NCBI RefSeq assembly: GCF_000317305.3
Contig: NC_023036.2
Span: 2,108,001-2,172,000, forward strand
Length of the DNA stretch: 64,000 nt
DNA from: Mycolicibacterium neoaurum VKM Ac-1815D
Lineage (GTDB): Bacteria; Actinomycetota; Actinomycetes; Mycobacteriales; Mycobacteriaceae
Direction of reading: 5' to 3'
Positions within the stretch are counted from its first letter, which is position 1. The number at the start of each line of letters is the position of its first letter. Positions 52,613 to 61,330 of the stretch are shown piece after piece. A model generated the notes under the pieces. That model made no database searches and was not told the DNA's origin. It saw only the letters and a list, made by a program, of their open reading frames with translations. The position numbers and the translations under genes are program-made.

Positions 52613-54000
52613 GGCCGGCCTCGACGCGCTGCGTCCTCGTACTCGGCTATCGCCCGGCCCATCTCGGTAGCCGGCGGATGGCCGAATGCCCACTCGGAGG
52701 CGATGTCATGCCAGTTGTTGGCCGATTGAAGTGTTCCCAACAGCGCGCAGACACTCATTTCGGTGCGCCGGGCGAACGCGTGCGGTCCGAGCATCCGTTG
52801 GGAGAAGATGCCGTCCCGGAAATCGGACCGTGGCAGCATTGCTTGCGACAAAGCCTTGTACGCCACCTTCTCGGTGATCTGGGCTACGCCGGGCAACAGA
52901 TACCACCCGGCGACCGCATGCATGTAATCCATCGTCATCTCGGGCGGCATCGCCTCGGCATCGGTGAGGAACCCCGCCCGGCGCGTCAGCTCGTGCACGG
53001 TGGCGGCGTCACCCTTCATCGCGGCGGCCAGGATCGAACGCTGGCAGTCCAGATCATCGGGGGACATGCGAACGTAGAGGCCGAAGTCGAGAAAGGCCAG
53101 ACGGCCGTCCTCGAGGACCAAGATGTTGCCCGGATGCGGGTCGGCGCAGAACCGACCGGTGGTGTAGATGTTGCCTGCGTAGAAGCGATAGATCGCCTCA
53201 CCGAGACGATCGCGATCGGTCTGGTCGGTCGGTGAGAATGTGTGCAGCGCCCGTCCTTCGACATATTCGGTCACCAGAATGCGCGCCGAACACAGCTCGT
53301 CTATCGGCTCCGGTATGGCGAAGACCGGGTGCTCGCGGTTGCTCTCGTAGACCGAGCGATGATTGTCCAATTCCAACCGGTAGTCGAGCTCGGATTCGAT
53401 CTGTTGGCGTACCTCCTGCATCACCTCGTCGAGACCGGGTACCGGATAGAAGGGTCGGCGCAACCGAACAAGCATGGCCATGTTCTTCAGATCGGCCCGC
53501 ACCGCGTCCCGCGCGAACGGGTACTGAATCTTGACCGCTACAGCGCGTCCGTCGCTCAGGGTGCCTCGGTAGACCTGTCCGAGCGATGCGGTGGCCACCG
53601 GCACCTCGTCGATGTGCGCGAGCAACCGCCGGCTGGACGGGCTGATCTCCTTGTCGATGAGCTTGAACATGGTGGCGTTGGGGACCGGAGGTGCGGCGTT
53701 GAACAGCGGTTCCAGGCGGCGGCTGAACTCGGCGCGCGATTCTTGGGAACTGAGTCCGAAGTTGAGTACCGAAATGATCTGGCCCAGCTTCATCGCCGCC
53801 CCGCGCATAGTGCCCAAGGTCTCCACCAAATCGTCGGCAAGACGCAGCATCTGCTCGTCGCGCGCGCGAGCCTGCTCCTCCTCGGATTGAAATGGTCGAC
53901 GCGCCGCGTCGACGGCATGGCGGGCCGCCTGACGGGCGGCGACCTTGCCCAACTGTGTTGTGCGGCTCACCCGGGACGCGCTCTTCGGGGAGCCCTTCAC
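52609..54000 (-). CDS. ABC1/UbiB-family atypical kinase or ATPase
   Basis: 463 residues from GTG 54000. Family-specific motifs: AAMKLGQIIS (KxGQ), the Ala-rich nucleotide loop ATASLGQVYRG, VAVKIQYP with the catalytic Lys, EYVEGRAL, DPHPGNI and FLDFGLYV. UbiB/COQ8-type proteins support isoprenoid quinone biosynthesis as ATPases at the membrane; mycobacteria make menaquinone, and the role of this paralogue is unknown. Convergent with two TetR genes. Confidence 0.9.
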   Translation of the reverse strand: MKGSPKSASRVSRTTQLGKVAARQAARHAVDAARRPFQSEEEQARARDEQMLRLADDLVETLGTMRGAAMKLGQIISVLNFGLSSQESRAEFSRRLEPLFNAAPPVPNATMFKLIDKEISPSSRRLLAHIDEVPVATASLGQVYRGTLSDGRAVAVKIQYPFARDAVRADLKNMAMLVRLRRPFYPVPGLDEVMQEVRQQIESELDYRLELDNHRSVYESNREHPVFAIPEPIDELCSARILVTEYVEGRALHTFSPTDQTDRDRLGEAIYRFYAGNIYTTGRFCADPHPGNILVLEDGRLAFLDFGLYVRMSPDDLDCQRSILAAAMKGDAATVHELTRRAGFLTDAEAMPPEMTMDYMHAVAGWYLLPGVAQITEKVAYKALSQAMLPRSDFRDGIFSQRMLGPHAFARRTEMSVCALLGTLQSANNWHDIASEWAFGHPPATEMGRAIAEYEDAARRGRP

Positions 54001-54359
54001 TCGGGTGCACCGTGCAACTGGGGAATCTCAGTTAACGACCTCGTCGACCCGGCAGAGATGCAGAGATAGTTGCTGAACTTGCTGGCCATTGCGTTCTTCG
54101 GACGGCGCGTCCCGGTCCTCTTTGGCTCTACGTGCACAACAACCACCATCTGCGCAATTCCCCCCAACGATGCACTGTTGCCCCGAAGTCCCGTTGCCGT
54201 ACGTTCTCCGTGTGGTCGGCAACCGTTGGCGCAATGCTACCCGCACTTGATCAGTGCGTCCGCAGGCTTTTCAGCCTCGCGCCGGGCGGTGCGCCGCCCA
54301 TAGCCTCGTGGGGCAGCGGCGACTGCCGCCACGCAATTCGTGTCGGTGGGGAGAGACCG
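54001..54359. other. intergenic region without a convincing gene
   Basis: 359 bp between the start of the UbiB-type kinase gene and the nucleotidyltransferase-like gene, so it must hold divergent promoters. Short open frames on both strands lack ribosome sites and family features. No strong palindrome seen. Confidence 0.5.
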
Positions 54360-54995
54360 GTGGGTGTGGAGGAAGACGGGGCGGTGGCGCAGGGTGACTG
54401 GGAACCCTGGACTCCTGCCGAGGTGGCTCAACGGCTCGCATTCGTCGATGCGCCATGGGCCGTGGCAGCAGGCTGGGCGCTGGACCTTTTTGTCGGTGAG
54501 GTCACCCGCACGCATGAAGACCTCGAGATCGTCGTTCCGGCAGCCCGCTTCGCCGAGATCGTGGCTGCCCTTCCGGGATTCCAGTGGAAGGTGGCCGGGG
54601 ACGGGCGGATCTGGCCGTACCCGCGATATCTCGACCGGCACTTCCAGACGTGGCTGTGGGACGTCGAGCAAGACTGCTTCCGGCTCGATGTCTTTCGCGA
54701 GCCGCATACCGAGGGTCGATGGGTGTGCCGACGCGATCCGAGCATCACCCTCGACTACGCGGAGCTGATTCTGCGAACCCCCGCCGGGGTGCCCTATCTC
54801 ATTCCCGAGGTCGCCCTGCTGTTCAAGGCCAAGCATGTACGCGACAAGGACGAAGCCGACTTCGCGCGGGTGCTTCCGGAATTGAGTTCGCCGCGACGAG
54901 ACCGGTTGCGCGGCTGGCTGACTCAGGTACATCCCGGTCACCACTGGATCGATGCGCTCTGCGGGCCGCCACATCCACCATTGGTAGGTTGGTAG
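54360..54995 (+). CDS. nucleotidyltransferase-superfamily protein, aminoglycoside-adenylyltransferase-like
   Basis: 211 residues from GTG 54360 (GTG 54384 possible). WAVAAGWALDLFVGEVTRTHEDLEIVV matches the start of the aminoglycoside nucleotidyltransferase-like group (GGWALDLxxG...H.DLDI), here with DLE in place of the usual DxD acidic pair. VPYLIPEVALLFKAK near the end is the conserved Lys-bearing helix of the same group. Substrate unknown; antibiotic modification is only one possibility. Confidence 0.72.
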   Translation: MGVEEDGAVAQGDWEPWTPAEVAQRLAFVDAPWAVAAGWALDLFVGEVTRTHEDLEIVVPAARFAEIVAALPGFQWKVAGDGRIWPYPRYLDRHFQTWLWDVEQDCFRLDVFREPHTEGRWVCRRDPSITLDYAELILRTPAGVPYLIPEVALLFKAKHVRDKDEADFARVLPELSSPRRDRLRGWLTQVHPGHHWIDALCGPPHPPLVGW

Positions 54996-55025
54996 TCGAG
55001 TCGGTGAAGGAAAGGTGGAGCCAGC

Positions 55026-55271
55026 GTGGCGGGCAAGTTGTGGAAGGACCTGCATCCGGCGGGCAAGGCACTGATAGTTGTTCTGACGGTGCTCGATGCG
55101 GGGCTGCGGGCCATGGCGCTGCGCGATCTCTCTGGCCGCGACGCTCAACAGGTCAACGGGCCGCGCTGGCTGTGGCGCGCCGCGCTCGGGTTGGTGACAT
55201 CCTCGGGCGTTCTGCCGCTGGCGTACTTTGTGAAGGGACGCAAGCGGGCTGTCGTCACACCGATCAGGTAG
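55026..55271 (+). CDS. small two-helix membrane protein
   Basis: 81 residues from GTG 55026, 30 bp after the nucleotidyltransferase-like gene. Two hydrophobic segments (AGKALIVVLTVLDAGLRAMAL and LGLVTSSGVLPLAYFVKG) and a basic end; resembles the short phospholipase-D N-terminal/DUF5652-type membrane proteins. Function unknown. Confidence 0.65.
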   Translation: MAGKLWKDLHPAGKALIVVLTVLDAGLRAMALRDLSGRDAQQVNGPRWLWRAALGLVTSSGVLPLAYFVKGRKRAVVTPIR

Positions 55272-55283
55272 GCCGTCGGCCCG

Positions 55284-55661
55284 CTAGCGTCGGGTGGCGC
55301 GCTGCGCTTTGATGCGACGCTCCTCGGTCAACACATTCTGGAAACTCTCGCGCTCGGCGATCAACCAGTCCGGCTTGTCCTCCAGCAGTGCGTTGATCTG
55401 CTCGGTGGTCAAGGCTTCGGTGATACCGCCGCGTGCCAAGCCCGCGATGGATACACCCAACTTGGCGGCGACCAGATTCTTCGGGTGCGGCCCATTCTTG
55501 CGAAGGTCCTTCAGCCACTGCGGCGGGTCCTCTTGCAGAGCGGTGAGCTCGGCACGGGTGATGGTGTTCTCCTGGAACTCCGCCGGGGTGGCAGGCAGGT
55601 AGACATCCAACTTCTTGGCCGCGGTGGCGGACTTCATGGACTGCGTGTTCTGCCTACTCAT
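55284..55661 (-). CDS. DUF5997-family protein
   Basis: 125 residues from ATG 55661. LDVYLPATPAEFQE, then a PPQWLKDLRKNGPHPKNLVAAKLGVSIAGLARGG region with a possible helix-turn-helix, and LEDKPDWLIAERESF. The family is actinobacterial and of unknown function, and it recurs next to HTH-less LysR effector-domain genes, as here. A -10-like TACGCT (bases 55668-55673 on the - strand) ends 6 bases before the ATG, so the message is probably leaderless. Confidence 0.75.
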   Translation of the reverse strand: MSRQNTQSMKSATAAKKLDVYLPATPAEFQENTITRAELTALQEDPPQWLKDLRKNGPHPKNLVAAKLGVSIAGLARGGITEALTTEQINALLEDKPDWLIAERESFQNVLTEERRIKAQRATRR

Positions 55662-55667
55662 GAATCC

Positions 55668-55683
55668 AGCGTATCGGTAGCCT
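55668..55683. promoter_or_regulatory. paired -10 hexamers of two divergent leaderless genes
   Basis: TACGCT for the leftward DUF5997 gene (55673-55668) and TAGCCT for the rightward gene (55678-55683), each 6 bases from its start codon, within a 28-bp gap. Confidence 0.5.
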
Positions 55684-55689
55684 GACCAG

Positions 55690-56391
55690 GTGACCCAGCC
55701 CAGCCTTGCCGTCGGGTACATCCCCGGCGCGACCCCGGCGAAGTGGGCACGGGTGTGGGCCGAGCGGCATCCCGATATCGCATTGCGGCTGAGCGCCGTG
55801 GAGGCGGCGGATGCGGTCGACGCCGTGCGAACAGGAGCCGTCGACGTCGCATTGTTGCGACCGCCCGTCGACCCCAGTGGGTTGGCCGTCATCCCGCTCT
55901 ATGCCGAGACCACGGTGGTGGTGCTACCCGTCGACCATCTGATGACAGCCCTCGACGAGGTCTCCGCCGCCGATCTGGCCGATGAACCCGTCGTCATACC
56001 GCTCGACGATGTCGTCGGCTGGTCGGCCGGCGTTCCGGTGGAGCACCGGCCGGAAACCACCAAGGACGCAACGGAACTCGTCGCCGCCGGGATGGGGTTG
56101 TTGGTTGTGCCGCAATCGCTGGCGCGGCTGCACCACCGCAAGGACCTCAGCTATCGGCCGATATCGGACGCTCCCGCCTGTCCGGTGGCGCTCGCTTTTC
56201 CCGACCGTGAGCAGACTCCGCTGGTCGAGGAATTCGTCGGCATCGTGCGTGGGCGTACATCGAGCTCGTCGAGAGGTCGCGCCGAACCGGCGCCCAAGCG
56301 CACCGCGCGTGAGAAAACACTGGCCAAGCAAGCCGCGCGCGCGGCGGCAGGCAAAACCGCGGGTAAACCCGTCAAGCGTGGGCGCCGGTGA
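55690..56391 (+). CDS. LysR-type effector-binding domain without DNA-binding domain
   Basis: 233 residues from GTG 55690. It begins directly with the periplasmic-binding-like fold of LysR regulators (LAVGYIPGATPAKWARVWAERHPDIAL, GAVDVALLRPP, ETTVVVLPVDHLM, VAAGMGLLVVPQSLA); the usual 60-residue helix-turn-helix is missing. The tail after about residue 190 is very basic (KRTAREKTLAKQAARAAAG). It may partner DUF5997 as the DNA-binding half, or bind DNA through its tail. Divergent from DUF5997 with 28 bp between starts. Confidence 0.78.
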   Translation: MTQPSLAVGYIPGATPAKWARVWAERHPDIALRLSAVEAADAVDAVRTGAVDVALLRPPVDPSGLAVIPLYAETTVVVLPVDHLMTALDEVSAADLADEPVVIPLDDVVGWSAGVPVEHRPETTKDATELVAAGMGLLVVPQSLARLHHRKDLSYRPISDAPACPVALAFPDREQTPLVEEFVGIVRGRTSSSSRGRAEPAPKRTAREKTLAKQAARAAAGKTAGKPVKRGRR

Positions 56392-56413
56392 GCGCCGAAC
56401 CGCTGGCCGCGGG

Positions 56414-56779
56414 TCAGGCCGAGTAGTAGTCGTTGCCTCGGGAGAATTCGACGAAGACACAATCGTGCTCTCCGACGGTCCACGCGTCGTGGCCGGGCGG
56501 CAACAGCATCACATCGCCGGCGGAGAAGATGTCCTCCGTGCCGTCGGTCATGCGGACCGCGAGCTTGCCGGCCAGTACCAAGGCGACGTGCGGTAGTCCG
56601 CACAATTCGGTGCCCGCATAATCCTTCAGGTCGTTCGACCACCGCGCGCCCCGCGCGAAGGTCACTTCGGTGACCGAGACGCCATCCAGCTCGGCGGTGC
56701 GCTTGGAGATCAAGCCGTGGACATCGCTCGGGATGTCGGCAAGCCGAGCCTTCTGCATCGTCGGGTTGGCACGCACCAT
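56414..56779 (-). CDS. cupin-domain protein
   Basis: 121 residues. Cupin beta barrel: ARGARWSNDLKDYAGTELCGLPHVALVLAGKL (motif 1 region, with His but reduced metal ligands) and FSAGDVMLLPPGHDAWTVGEHDCVFVEF (motif 2). A small-molecule binder or enzyme, substrate unknown. ATG 56779. Convergent with the LysR-domain gene, 22 bp apart. Confidence 0.75.
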   Translation of the reverse strand: MVRANPTMQKARLADIPSDVHGLISKRTAELDGVSVTEVTFARGARWSNDLKDYAGTELCGLPHVALVLAGKLAVRMTDGTEDIFSAGDVMLLPPGHDAWTVGEHDCVFVEFSRGNDYYSA

Positions 56780-56904
56780 TGCATTTCTCCATTCACCGCG
56801 GAAACGGTCCTGAGACCAGCTGATTTACTGCGTCGATGAGTTTACGTGGCGGCACTGTCGCAACACGTGCCCGGCGAATCTCGCGACCTTGGGGTAGTGG
56901 CAGC

Positions 56905-57321
56905 TCAAATCGTCAGCGTGCCATCGTCATTGATGGTCCAGTCCGGGTTGAGGGCGACCTCCCAGACGTGGCCGTCCAGATCGGCGAAGTAGCCGGAGTA
57001 ACCGCCCCAGAACACCTTTTCGGCAGGTTTGAGGATGGTGCCGCCGGCGGCGGCTGCCTGCTCCAGCACGGCATCGACATCGGCCTCGGAGCGCTGATTG
57101 ATGGCGATGGTGATGCCGGAGAACCGGCCGTCGACCTGATGCTGGGCGTCCGCGGCCAGTTCCGCGCGCCCGAACAGCCCCAGCGCGATGCCGGGAAGCT
57201 GGTAGAAGACCACCCCGCCGGGCGCGGCGGCGGGCTTCCAGCCAAGCCCCTGCTCGTAGAACCCGCGGGCCCTGTCCAGATCGTCCACCCCGAGGGTGAT
57301 CAGGCTGATGCGCTGTTCCAT
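56905..57321 (-). CDS. glyoxalase/bleomycin-resistance/dioxygenase-superfamily protein
   Basis: 138 residues. Paired beta-alpha-beta-beta-beta modules: ISLITLGVDDLDRARGFYEQGLGWKP at the start and GYSGYFADLDGHVWEVALNPDW at the end, with the metal-ligand Glu in WEVALNP. VOC-fold proteins act in isomerisation, ring cleavage or drug sequestration; specificity cannot be told. ATG 57321. Confidence 0.82.
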   Translation of the reverse strand: MEQRISLITLGVDDLDRARGFYEQGLGWKPAAAPGGVVFYQLPGIALGLFGRAELAADAQHQVDGRFSGITIAINQRSEADVDAVLEQAAAAGGTILKPAEKVFWGGYSGYFADLDGHVWEVALNPDWTINDDGTLTI

Positions 57322-57411
57322 ATGCCGAAGGCTACGCACGTACACCGACACATCCGGTGTCACCGTTCGTCCGGTCGCCCATGGCCTCGGTCCACCCGAG
57401 GCCACCGACAT

Positions 57412-58596
57412 CTATTTGGTCGAGTGCTGCGGACCCTGGGCCTTCTTGTACAGCGCCTTGAGCATCCGATCCCGGAACGCGGCATTGTCGATGAGCTTGA
57501 TGCCGGCATCGGCGAGCTTCGGGTAGCCGATCAGCTTGTGCATGTACCGGCCCCGGCGATACTCCTTGCCCCACGCCGCTTCCATGCGCTGGGCGTAGTT
57601 GGTGAAATCGTCGGGCCCGCCATTGTTCAGCGCGGCGAGCGCACACTCTCCGGCGGCCAGCCCCGATTCCAGGGCCTTGGAGATGCCCGCACCCGAAGCG
57701 GGCTTGCCCGCGCCCAGTGAATCGCCGGTGAACAGCACACCGGGCCGCCACGGCGGCCAGGCGGTGAAGCCCATCGGCAGGCGCCACGCGCGCACGCTCT
57801 TGTTCTTCTTGAGCTCTTCGATGGGCGGTGCTTCCCATTCGGCAGGCAGGCTGCGCAGGAACTCGCCGAGGAACTGGGTGGCGTTGATGGCCTGCCAGTT
57901 CTTGTAGCTGTTCACATATCCCAGACCGATGTTGAAGACGTTGTTGCCCATCGGGAACACCCACCCATACCCAGGCAGCTGGTCGCCCTGGAACAACAGC
58001 TTGAGATAGATGTCGAGGCTGTCGTTGTCGGGCCGGTTGAGGTGCATCTCGGACCGGATCGCGATCGCGGAGTAGCCGTTGTAGTCCGAATCGATCTTCA
58101 GCGCACGCTTGATGGGGGAGTAGGCACCGTCGGCGGCGATCACCGCGTCGCCGAGCACCTTCTCGCCGCTCTTGAGTACGACGCCGACCACGCGGCCGCT
58201 GGCGTCGATCTCGGGTCCGGCCACCTCGGCGCCCTGGCGGATCTCGGCACCGGCGGACTCGGCATGCTTGAGCAGCACGGTGTCCAGGTGCTCGCGAGCC
58301 ACGGTGTGTCCGTGGTCGGGCATCCCCGGTCGGCGCGGGAACGACAGTTCCCAGGCGCTTGGGCTGTAGACCGTGACCTTGTTGACCCGGTGATAAGTCG
58401 CGACCTCGTCGGCCAGGCCCATCTTCTGCAGATAACTCACGGCGCGGGCGGTCAACCCGTCACCGCAGGGTTTGGATCGCGGGAACTCGGCCTTGTCCAG
58501 CACCACCACGCGGGCACCGGTCTGGGCGGCCTGCCACGCAGCGGCTGAGCCGGAGGGGCCGCCACCTGCGATCACTACGTCATATCGGGGTGTCAT
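57412..58596 (-). CDS. geranylgeranyl-reductase-family flavoprotein, MenJ-like
   Basis: 394 residues from ATG 58596. FAD fold YDVVIAGGGPSGSAAAWQAA, then PRSKPCGDGLTARAV (family PxxKxCG.G motif), DAVIAADGAYSPIKRAL and LFTGDSLGAGKPASGAGI. Mycobacterial MenJ (Rv0561c, about 408 residues) reduces one isoprene double bond of menaquinone; this is a close relative or paralogue by eye. It acts at the membrane face. It is divergent from the TetR gene at 58748. Confidence 0.87.
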   Translation of the reverse strand: MTPRYDVVIAGGGPSGSAAAWQAAQTGARVVVLDKAEFPRSKPCGDGLTARAVSYLQKMGLADEVATYHRVNKVTVYSPSAWELSFPRRPGMPDHGHTVAREHLDTVLLKHAESAGAEIRQGAEVAGPEIDASGRVVGVVLKSGEKVLGDAVIAADGAYSPIKRALKIDSDYNGYSAIAIRSEMHLNRPDNDSLDIYLKLLFQGDQLPGYGWVFPMGNNVFNIGLGYVNSYKNWQAINATQFLGEFLRSLPAEWEAPPIEELKKNKSVRAWRLPMGFTAWPPWRPGVLFTGDSLGAGKPASGAGISKALESGLAAGECALAALNNGGPDDFTNYAQRMEAAWGKEYRRGRYMHKLIGYPKLADAGIKLIDNAAFRDRMLKALYKKAQGPQHSTK

Positions 58597-58735
58597 TCGC
58601 TCGTCTCGGTGAGTGTGGGCATGACATGGCGATGCTACTCGTAAGGTTCGCCGAGTGTCGCGCGAGCAAAGTCTCGGTAGGTACCGACTGCCGGGCGATG
58701 CGGGGCTGTCCGAGCAGGTCAGCGAACCCTCCCGG

Positions 58736-58741
58736 TACAGT
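58736..58741 (+). promoter_or_regulatory. -10 element of a leaderless TetR gene
   Basis: TACAGT ends 6 bases before GTG 58748, the spacing of a leaderless mycobacterial transcript. Confidence 0.5.
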
Positions 58742-58747
58742 AGACGG

Positions 58748-59497
58748 GTGCGTAGACCATCCATTCCGCTCACCGGGCAGCCCGGGGTGAAGGTTGACGC
58801 GCGCAGCGAGCGATGGCGCGAGCACCGCAAGAAGGTCCGCGCGGAGATCGTCGAGGCGGCGTTCCGCGCCATCGACCGGCTCGGACCCAACGTCAGCGTG
58901 CGCGAGATCGCCGAAGAGGCGGGGACGGCGAAGCCGAAGATCTACCGGCACTTCACCGACAAGTCCGACATGTTCGCCCAGATCGGCGAGCGTATGCGTG
59001 ACATGCTGTACGCGGCCGTCATCCCCTCGATCGATATCGAATCAGACTCGGCACGTCAGGTGATCGGTCGTGCCGTCGAGCACTACGTCGAGCTGGTCGA
59101 CCAACATCCCAACGTGGTCCGTTTCCTGCTGCAGGGCCGGTTCGCCGACCATTCGGCGGCCGCCATGTCCACGGTCAACCGCGGTCGGGACATCACGCTG
59201 GCGATCGCCGAGATGGTCAGCGGCGAACTCAAGGACATGAACCTCAAGCCCGAGGTGTTCGAACTTGCGGCGTTCGCGCTGTTCGGCACCGCGGCCTCGG
59301 CCACCGATTGGTGGCTGGGTGGCAACGATGACAACAGCCGCCGGATGCCCGCCGAGGACTTCGTGGCGCACATGACGACGATCATGATGGGTGCGGTCAA
59401 CGGCACCGCCGAGCTGATGGGCGTCGAGATCGACCCTGACCAGCCGATCCACGACGCGGTGCGGCGCCAGGACAGCTCCGAGCACGCCGTCGGTTGA
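58748..59497 (+). CDS. TetR-family regulator upstream of nrdF2 (Rv3050c-like)
   Basis: 249 residues from GTG 58748 (Rv3050c is 246 and sits next to the nrd genes). Helix-turn-helix NVSVREIAEEAGTAKPKIYRHF, then a large helical effector domain (FGTAASATDWWLGG). It is divergent from the MenJ-like gene, which could be its target. The nrdF2 promoter with NrdR boxes follows. Confidence 0.88.
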   Translation: MRRPSIPLTGQPGVKVDARSERWREHRKKVRAEIVEAAFRAIDRLGPNVSVREIAEEAGTAKPKIYRHFTDKSDMFAQIGERMRDMLYAAVIPSIDIESDSARQVIGRAVEHYVELVDQHPNVVRFLLQGRFADHSAAAMSTVNRGRDITLAIAEMVSGELKDMNLKPEVFELAAFALFGTAASATDWWLGGNDDNSRRMPAEDFVAHMTTIMMGAVNGTAELMGVEIDPDQPIHDAVRRQDSSEHAVG

Positions 59498-59518
59498 GTC
59501 CGATCAACGACACGCCAG

Positions 59519-59534
59519 ACACAAGTTCTGGTGT
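59519..59534 (+). promoter_or_regulatory. NrdR box upstream of nrdF2
   Basis: ACACAAGTTCTGGTGT: 6 of 7 arm bases pair; fits the ACAC...GTGT NrdR pattern, as upstream of nrdHIE. Confidence 0.6.
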
Positions 59535-59550
59535 TGGCGCGCGTTGTCGG

Positions 59551-60580
<1,030 letters not shown>

Positions 60581-60585
60581 TCTTG

Positions 60586-60609
60586 TTGCCACAGCAAAGA
60601 CTGTGGCAA
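60586..60609 (+). terminator. hairpin after nrdF2
   Basis: TTGCCACAG / CTGTGGCAA, perfect 9-bp stem with a 6-base loop, 5 bases after the stop codon. Confidence 0.65.
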
Positions 60610-60714
60610 GCCTGGGCATCGCAGTCTTTCGCCCGATGAAGTGGACTTCTGTGTGCTAGACACGCAAGAAGTATCGGCAGTCCGCTAACGGAGTCGAGGA
60701 TCGGGGGATCGGCG

Positions 60715-61035
60715 ATGACCGATGTCGACGGCGCGTCGCCCGCCGAGGAGACCCAGACCCCGTCCTCGGGCTGGCGCAACCTGGTGAAGGCTCTGAGCCC
60801 GAGAACCGTGTGGCAGATGGCCGACGGTCAACCGGTGGTGCTCAAGCAGTTCGTCCAGTTCTGCCTGATCATCGTCTATCCAGGGTGGGTGGCCGGGATC
60901 CTGCTGTGCTTGGCGGTCTACGGATTGTTCTACGTCACCGTGTATCCCGTCCTGTGGGTGGTGTTCTGGCCGGTGCGGGCGTGGATGAAGAAGAACCGTC
61001 CCGTCGAGTACGCGGAGAGCCAGCGCAAGAAGTGA
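60715..61035 (+). CDS. small membrane protein
   Basis: 106 residues from ATG 60715. A hydrophilic 40-residue start, then a long hydrophobic stretch forming two helices (FVQFCLIIVYPGWVAGILLC and VYGLFYVTVYPVLWVVFWPV), and a Lys-rich end. Unrecognised. Likely its own transcript between nrdF2 and the sensor kinase locus. Confidence 0.65.
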   Translation: MTDVDGASPAEETQTPSSGWRNLVKALSPRTVWQMADGQPVVLKQFVQFCLIIVYPGWVAGILLCLAVYGLFYVTVYPVLWVVFWPVRAWMKKNRPVEYAESQRKK

Positions 61036-61156
61036 GCGTTTGTGCGTCGTCTCACGTGGGCATTCTCACGAAGTTCACGGCTTTCGTTGAGGTCCCTCAT
61101 CGGTTCGCAGCGGAGTGTGGACGGTGACGGTCGGACACCGGCGCAAGGAGAACATC

Positions 61157-61330
61157 ATGGCTGCGTCCAGCATCAGCGATAGCAACGTCGTCGAGCTTTC
61201 CCCCCGGCGCGCCCAGCGCAACCTGCGGGCATTGCGCGAAGCCCAACGTCGTCACCCGTCCTACCTGGGACAACTCGCCCGGGAGCGGACGGCCACGCCG
61301 CCCTGTCGGGTACTGCCGTTCAGCCGCTGA
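61157..61330 (+). CDS. small basic protein
   Basis: 57 residues from ATG 61157 with an excellent ribosome site (AAGGAG at 61145-61150). A conserved-looking core VVELSPRRAQRNLRALREAQRRHPSYLGQL is mostly a basic amphipathic helix. Soluble, function unknown. The 3' end overlaps the convergent kinase gene by 11 bases. Confidence 0.6.
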   Translation: MAASSISDSNVVELSPRRAQRNLRALREAQRRHPSYLGQLARERTATPPCRVLPFSR

